A stretch of 19,595 nucleotides of DNA from Pseudomonadota bacterium (GTDB lineage Bacteria; Pseudomonadota; Gammaproteobacteria; Xanthomonadales; Xanthomonadaceae), in the NCBI GenBank assembly GCA_023399815.1, contig JAEWOJ010000119.1:1-19595 (forward strand), given 5' to 3'. Under the pieces are notes generated by a model that was not told the origin of the DNA, ran no database searches, and was given only the letters and a program-made list of their open reading frames with translations. A program made the translations under genes and the position numbers. Below are positions 15,449-19,595 of this stretch, in pieces (the stretch's first letter is position 1; each line of letters begins with the position of its first letter).

Positions 15449-16561
15449 ATGCTGTCCACGCCACGCCGGCTGTTCCTGCTCCTGGCGGCACTGCCGCTGC
15501 TGTCCTGTTTCCAGGCCAGCGCCGATGCCCTGGAGAACGCCAACGCGGCGACCCGTGATTTCATCCGGACGACGATGGAGCGCAAGGGCATTCCCGGACT
15601 GCAGATCGCCGTCGTCAGGGACGGCCGCCTGCTGCTTTCCGAAAGCCATGGCCTGGCCAACGTCGAGAACCGCTTGCCCGTCGATGGCACGACCTTGTTC
15701 CCGATCAACTCGGCGACCAAGGCGTTCACCGGCGTGGCGGTGATGCAGCTGGTCCAGGCCGGGCGCGTCGATCTCGATGCGCCGATCTCGACGTACCTGC
15801 CGGACCTTCCGCAGGATTGGCGCGGGATCCGTGTCCGCCAGCTGCTCGCGCACACCTCCGGCCTGCCGGACATCGTCGATGCGCAGGGCCTGGTCGGCGG
15901 CGGCTCGGAGCAGGATGCGTGGCAGGCGGTGACGCGGATGCCGGTGCAGGCAAGACCTGGCGAGCGCTTCGCCTACAACCAGGTCAACTACGGGCTGCTG
16001 GCGCGGATCGTCGAACGGCAGGCGGCGATGCCTTACGCGGATTTCGTGGCCGAACGCCAGTTCGCACCGCTCGGGATGCGCCGCTCGCGGTTCGGCGACA
16101 GCTACGACCTGGTCGCCGGCGCCGCCACCGTGTACAGCTTTTTCCCGCGCCGGACCGATGCACCGGACGCGCCCGCGCGGCTGTCGCACTGGTTCTACGA
16201 CGTGCCGCAGGGACTGTGGGCGGGCGGTGGAATCCAGACCACCGCCGACGAACTGGCGCACTGGCTGATCGCGCTGCTGCGGGGGCGGCTGATCGCCGCG
16301 GACATGCGCGAGCGCATGTGGACGCCGGAACGGCTGAACGACGGCACCGAGGGCGACTGGGCCGCCGGCTGGCCCGTGGCCGGCGCGCCCGGCCATCGCA
16401 ACGTGACCAGCCTGGGCGGCGCCCGCGCGGCCTTCGGCATCTATCCGGACGAGGGCCTGGCGATCGTCGTGCTGACCAATCTGGTCGGGGCGGAGCCGCA
16501 GACCTTCATTCCCGAGATCGCCGGGTTCTACCGCGAGGTGCCGGCCAGCCGGCGGCATTGA
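15449..16561 (+). CDS. Beta-lactamase-family (class C-like/esterase) serine hydrolase, exported
   Basis: Penicillin-binding-protein-like serine hydrolase of 370 residues; members include D-aminopeptidases, esterases and class C beta-lactamase relatives, and the substrate cannot be predicted. The SxxK motif is SATK, with nucleophile Ser88 and Lys91. The second motif position reads YNQ (Tyr176-Gln178) where YxN is usual. LLAHTSGLPD and a C-terminal LGGARAAFG (in place of HxG/KTG) are present. The N-terminus is a signal peptide; LLSC at residues 16-19 is a borderline lipobox, so it could be periplasmic or a lipoprotein. GGGAG precedes ATG 15449 at good spacing. It follows GH47 by 146 bp with the palindrome between, so a shared transcript is uncertain. 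It converges with priA, leaving 32 bp. Confidence 0.9.
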   Translation: MLSTPRRLFLLLAALPLLSCFQASADALENANAATRDFIRTTMERKGIPGLQIAVVRDGRLLLSESHGLANVENRLPVDGTTLFPINSATKAFTGVAVMQLVQAGRVDLDAPISTYLPDLPQDWRGIRVRQLLAHTSGLPDIVDAQGLVGGGSEQDAWQAVTRMPVQARPGERFAYNQVNYGLLARIVERQAAMPYADFVAERQFAPLGMRRSRFGDSYDLVAGAATVYSFFPRRTDAPDAPARLSHWFYDVPQGLWAGGGIQTTADELAHWLIALLRGRLIAADMRERMWTPERLNDGTEGDWAAGWPVAGAPGHRNVTSLGGARAAFGIYPDEGLAIVVLTNLVGAEPQTFIPEIAGFYREVPASRRH

Positions 16562-16593
16562 GCCGCCGCCGTCGCTTGCACCGGGCGCGGCGA

Positions 16594-18789
16594 TCAGTAC
16601 AGATCCATCGGGTCCACATCCAGCGACCAGCGCACGCGACGTGCCTGCGGCAGCAGGTAGGCCTGCGGAATCAGCGCATCGAGCAGGCCATGCAGCGCGC
16701 GCCGCTGCGTGGCCGACAGCAGCAGCTGCGTGCGCTGGAAGCCGGCGCGGCGCGGCATCGGCGCGGGCATCGGGCCGTAGCGTTCGACGATGCTTTCCCC
16801 AGGGACCCGCTGCTTCACCGCGGCCAGGAATTCATTGGCCTGTTCCACCTGCTTGGCCTCGGCGCGCATCAAGGCCAGATGCGCGAATGGCGGGAAGCCT
16901 GCCGCCTCGCGCTGCGCCAGTTCGGCGTCGGCGAAGGCGTGGTAGCCGCCGTTGACCAGCGTATGCAGCAGCGCGTTGTCCGGGTGGTGGGTCTGCAGCC
17001 AGACCTCGCCGGGACGGTCGGCGCGACCGGCGCGGCCGGCGACCTGGATCAGCTGCTGGGCGAGCTTCTCGCTGGCGCGGAAATCGGCCGAGAACAATCC
17101 TTCGTCGATGCCCACCACCACCACCAGGGTCAGCTTCGGCAGGTCGTGGCCCTTGGCCAGGATCTGCGTGCCGACGAGGATGCCGGGCTGGTCGCCGAGC
17201 GTGGCCAGGGTCTGTTCCAGCGCGTCGCGGCGCGTGGTGGTGCCGCGGTCGATGCGCAGCACCGGGAAGTCGGGAAACAGCTGCAGCAGCCGTTCCTCCA
17301 GCCGTTCGGTGCCGATGCCCTGCGGCTGCAGCGCCAGGCTGCCGCAGTCCGGGCAGGCCAGCGGCACCGGCGCGCGCGCGCCGCAGTGGTGGCACTGCAG
17401 GCGGCGGCCGGCGCCATGCACGGTCATCGGCGTGGCGTGCAGCGGCGTGCTGCAGCGCCTGCACGGCGCGGTCCAGCCGCAGTCGTGGCACAGCAGCACC
17501 GGCGCGTAGCCGCGGCGGTTCTTGAACACCAGCACCTGGTTGCCGGCGCGCAGGTGCTGCTCGATGCCGGCCAGCACTTCCGGCGACAGGCCATCCTGCA
17601 GAGGCCGCTTGCGCACGTCGAACACCCGCACTGCCGGCGGCCGGGCGTCGCCGGCGCGCCGGTGCAGGCGCAGGTGGGCATAGCGGCCGGCGCGCGCGTT
17701 GTGCAGCGATTCCAGCGACGGCGTCGCGCTGCCCAGCACCACCGGCACGTCCAGCGCCTTGCCGCGCACCAGCGCGAAGTCGCGGGCGTGGTAGCGGATG
17801 CCGTCCTGCTGCTTGTGGCTGCCGTCGTGTTCCTCGTCGACGATCAGCAGGCCGGCCTGCGGCAGTGGCGTGAACACCGCCGAGCGGGTACCGACGATGA
17901 CCCGCGCCTGCCCGCGCGCCGCCGCCGCCCACACCCGCGCGCGCTCGTTGTCGTTAAGGCCCGAATGCAGCGCATGCACCGGGATGCCCAGGCGGGCGCG
18001 GAAGCGCGCCAGCATCTGCGGGGTCAGGCCGATCTCCGGCACCAGCACCAGCGCCTGCCTGCCCTGTGCGAGGCAGTGGGCGATGGCCTGCAGGTAGACC
18101 TCGGTCTTGCCGCTGCCGGTGACGCCGTCCAGCAGGAAGGGCTGGAAGCCGTCCGCCGCGGTGATCGCCTCGATTGCCGCCTGTTGCTGCGCGTTGGGCA
18201 CGGGACCGGGCGCCGGGTGGGCGTCCGGCGGCGTCGCCGGCAGCGCGACGCGCTGGGCGAAGCCGCGCTTGAGCAGGGCGCGGCCGGCCTCGCGCCACCC
18301 GTCCATGCGGGATTCGAGCACTTCCTCGGCTACCGCGCCGTCGGCCAGCAGCTCGGCCAGGCGCTGCGGCCGGGTGCCGCTACGCAGCCGCGGGCGGCCA
18401 TCGCGGCCGGCGTCGGTCAGTTCCCAGGCCCAGCCGTGGGTGTCGGGCAGCGGCTCGCCCCGGCGCAGCGGCGCCGGCAGCGCGGTGGCGACCACCTCGC
18501 CCAGCGGGGCATGGGTATAGCGCGCCAGCCAGCGCAGCGAGGCATGCAGTTCGCCCTCCAGCAGCGGCGGGCCGTCCAGCCATTCCAGGGCCTCGCGCAG
18601 CGCCGCCGGGTCGTCCACGGCGCCGACGCCCTCGACCATGCCGACCAGCTCGCGGTTGCCGAACGGCACCCGGACCCGGCGCCCGGCGTCGCCGGCGGCC
18701 GGCGCGGGACTGCCGGCGGGAGGCAGGTAGTCGAAGGTCTGCGGCAACGGAACCGGCAGGGCGATGCGCAGGGTGGGGCAGGAAGGCAT
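16594..18789 (-). CDS. priA: Primosomal replication restart helicase PriA
   Basis: 3'-5' superfamily 2 DNA helicase that reloads the replisome at stalled or repaired forks. The product is 731 residues, as in other gammaproteobacteria. The N-terminal 3'-DNA-binding domain starts RIALPVPLPQTFDYLPP. Walker A is GVTGSGKTE with Lys228, Walker B is DEEH at 318-321, and GSATPSLES follows. The zinc-binding insert has all eight cysteines between 434 and 482 (CHDC, CRRC, CHHC, CPDC). Helicase motifs IDRGTTTRRDALE, GTQILAKGHD and QVAGRAGRADRPG are intact. The start at 18789 begins the conserved domain directly; the frame is open 31 codons further upstream (to 18882) but that part is not PriA-like. The ribosome binding site is weak. 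No anomaly is visible. Confidence 0.97.
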   Translation of the reverse strand: MPSCPTLRIALPVPLPQTFDYLPPAGSPAPAAGDAGRRVRVPFGNRELVGMVEGVGAVDDPAALREALEWLDGPPLLEGELHASLRWLARYTHAPLGEVVATALPAPLRRGEPLPDTHGWAWELTDAGRDGRPRLRSGTRPQRLAELLADGAVAEEVLESRMDGWREAGRALLKRGFAQRVALPATPPDAHPAPGPVPNAQQQAAIEAITAADGFQPFLLDGVTGSGKTEVYLQAIAHCLAQGRQALVLVPEIGLTPQMLARFRARLGIPVHALHSGLNDNERARVWAAAARGQARVIVGTRSAVFTPLPQAGLLIVDEEHDGSHKQQDGIRYHARDFALVRGKALDVPVVLGSATPSLESLHNARAGRYAHLRLHRRAGDARPPAVRVFDVRKRPLQDGLSPEVLAGIEQHLRAGNQVLVFKNRRGYAPVLLCHDCGWTAPCRRCSTPLHATPMTVHGAGRRLQCHHCGARAPVPLACPDCGSLALQPQGIGTERLEERLLQLFPDFPVLRIDRGTTTRRDALEQTLATLGDQPGILVGTQILAKGHDLPKLTLVVVVGIDEGLFSADFRASEKLAQQLIQVAGRAGRADRPGEVWLQTHHPDNALLHTLVNGGYHAFADAELAQREAAGFPPFAHLALMRAEAKQVEQANEFLAAVKQRVPGESIVERYGPMPAPMPRRAGFQRTQLLLSATQRRALHGLLDALIPQAYLLPQARRVRWSLDVDPMDLY

Positions 18790-19277
18790 GGGCGGCAGTG
18801 TAGGTGCCGGCCGGCGGTCGGCACACCCCCGCCGGTCGCCGTATCGGCGCGGCGGATGTGGCCGCCTCCATACGCCGCCCACTTGCGCGCCTTTGTTGTC
18901 GCCGGAAGCATAAATGGCGCGTAAACACAGGCCGTTGCTGGGGATTTGGGTTTATCCACACAACATGTGGATAACTCTGTGCATCAGCGCGATGCTCCAC
19001 GCGTCCAGGGCGGTGGTTGAAGCCTTTGCTTCACCTTGGACAAAAAATAGCCATACGATCAATTCTTTGTAAATCAACAACTTGTTCGTGAAACAAAAGC
19101 GAAACAAGGATTTGGCGACGGAATTGCGTCGGAGGACGCGCAGGGTATTGACGCTGTGCACAAGTTGCGGCAGGGCGCGTCCGGACGCCCGTGAAGGCGA
19201 TATGCAGGCCGGCGGACGCGCTATCTGCAGGGGAGAACGCGCTGGGTATCATTCGGGGCGATGACGGAGTCCACCTG
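18790..19277. other. AT-richer intergenic region between priA and the next gene, with DnaA boxes
   Basis: 488 bp separating the divergent priA and the rightmost gene. The first ~150 bp near priA is GC-rich; about 18940-19120 is clearly richer in A and T than anything else in the window. It contains the inverted DnaA box pair (18952-18974), a small hairpin TGAAGC-CTTT-GCTTCA (19018-19033), and TGTGCACAA at 19155-19163, one mismatch from a DnaA box. A 69-codon minus-strand frame here has no support as a gene. No convincing promoter was identified, although both flanking genes need one. Confidence 0.7.
18952..18974. promoter_or_regulatory. Inverted pair of perfect DnaA boxes
   Basis: TTATCCACA at 18952-18960 and its exact reverse complement TGTGGATAA at 18966-18974, separated by CAACA. 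Both match the high-affinity E. coli-type DnaA box. They lie 163-185 bp upstream of the priA start, at the edge of the AT-rich stretch. They could mediate DnaA control of priA or of the divergent gene, titrate DnaA, or belong to an origin-like region; sequence alone does not decide. Confidence 0.7.
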
Positions 19278-19595
19278 ATGGCTGCACCAGCCTCTTTCCC
19301 ACCGGCCGCAGCCAGTGCCCTGTCCGCCTTCCTGAAGGGAGTGGAACGGCGCGCCGTGGTCGTCGCCGGCCTGCAGGGCGGCGATGAAACCCTCGCCGGC
19401 CGCGCGGTGGCGGTGGCCATGCGCGCCTTCGCCGGTTCGGCTGCGGGCGTGCCCATGGCCGACTGGCCCACGCGCTTCTGGAGCCTGCTGTGCGGCACCC
19501 CGCACCTGCGGGAGCCGGCCGCCGCCGGCGACTGGCCGCCGGCGCTGGCGCATCTGCGCGCGCTGGCGCCCGGGGAGCGCCTGGCGCTGCTGCTG
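19278..19595 (+). CDS. Unrecognised protein, N-terminal part only; possibly a degenerate sigma-factor-like protein
   Basis: The first 106 codons of a gene that leaves the window. The reading frame has strong protein-like codon use, and GGAG at 19266-19269 precedes the ATG at suitable spacing. There is no signal peptide or membrane segment. The sequence is Ala/Leu/Gly-rich; FLKGVERRAVVVAGLQGGD followed by WPTRFWSLLCGTP and then LRALAPGERLALLL faintly recalls ECF sigma region 2, a linker and the start of region 4, but key sigma residues are not clear. This reading is tentative and I assign no function. It is divergent from priA across the DnaA-box region. Confidence 0.7.
   Translation, partial: MAAPASFPPAAASALSAFLKGVERRAVVVAGLQGGDETLAGRAVAVAMRAFAGSAAGVPMADWPTRFWSLLCGTPHLREPAAAGDWPPALAHLRALAPGERLALLL

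Noticed and set aside
15441..15456. GATCGATG core near the serine hydrolase start as a fifth operator
   Set aside because: It lacks the TT and AA flanks that define the other four sites; the core alone is short and self-complementary.
18952..19161. 69-codon minus-strand open frame in the priA upstream region
   Set aside because: It starts at GTG without a ribosome binding site, overlaps the DnaA boxes, and its composition only reflects local AT richness.
1..19595. CRISPR arrays, tRNA or rRNA genes, insertion sequences, prophage genes
   Set aside because: None seen: no regularly spaced repeats, no cloverleaf or rRNA-like segments, and no transposase, integrase or phage-like reading frames.

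Overview
The window is GC-rich DNA (roughly 70% GC by eye) from a gammaproteobacterium, most likely a member of the Xanthomonadaceae (Xanthomonas, Stenotrophomonas, Pseudoxanthomonas or a relative). The reasons are the Xanthomonas/Caulobacter-type TonB-dependent receptor paired with glycoside hydrolases and a LacI regulator, the style of the PriA protein, and REP-like intergenic hairpins. The genus cannot be fixed from sequence alone.

Positions 1-15302 form one carbohydrate-utilisation locus for mannose-containing glycans. A TonB-dependent receptor (minus strand, 3' end cut off by the window edge) diverges from a plus-strand run: GH92 alpha-mannosidase, LacI-family regulator, FucP-type sugar/H+ symporter, PfkB-family sugar kinase, AGE-family (mannose isomerase-like) enzyme, GH2 exo-beta-mannosidase and a GH47 alpha-1,2-mannosidase lipoprotein. 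The combination alpha-1,2-mannosidase + alpha-mannosidase + beta-mannosidase matches the mannose part of a high-mannose N-glycan down to the Man-beta-1,4-GlcNAc core. Released mannose would enter by the symporter, be isomerised to fructose and be phosphorylated to fructose-6-phosphate. No endoglycosidase, fucosidase, xylosidase or N-acetylglucosaminidase is present, so the locus covers only the mannose part. It differs in content from the characterised nixE-nixL plant N-glycan cluster of X. campestris.

Four copies of a near-palindromic 16-bp site (core ATCGAT flanked by TT...AA) are visible: three in the divergent receptor/GH92 intergenic region and one inside the first codons of the GH2 gene. 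These are predicted operators of the LacI-family protein and tie receptor, GH92 operon and GH2-GH47 pair into one regulon. A cluster of hairpins (10959-11157) splits the plus-strand run in two, just ahead of the fourth operator.

Positions 15449-16561 hold an exported beta-lactamase-fold serine hydrolase, probably a separate transcription unit, which converges with priA (minus strand, 16594-18789). Upstream of priA is a comparatively AT-rich 488-bp intergenic region containing two perfect DnaA boxes in inverted orientation. The window ends inside a plus-strand gene (from 19278) that I do not recognise with confidence; it weakly resembles a degenerate ECF-type sigma factor.
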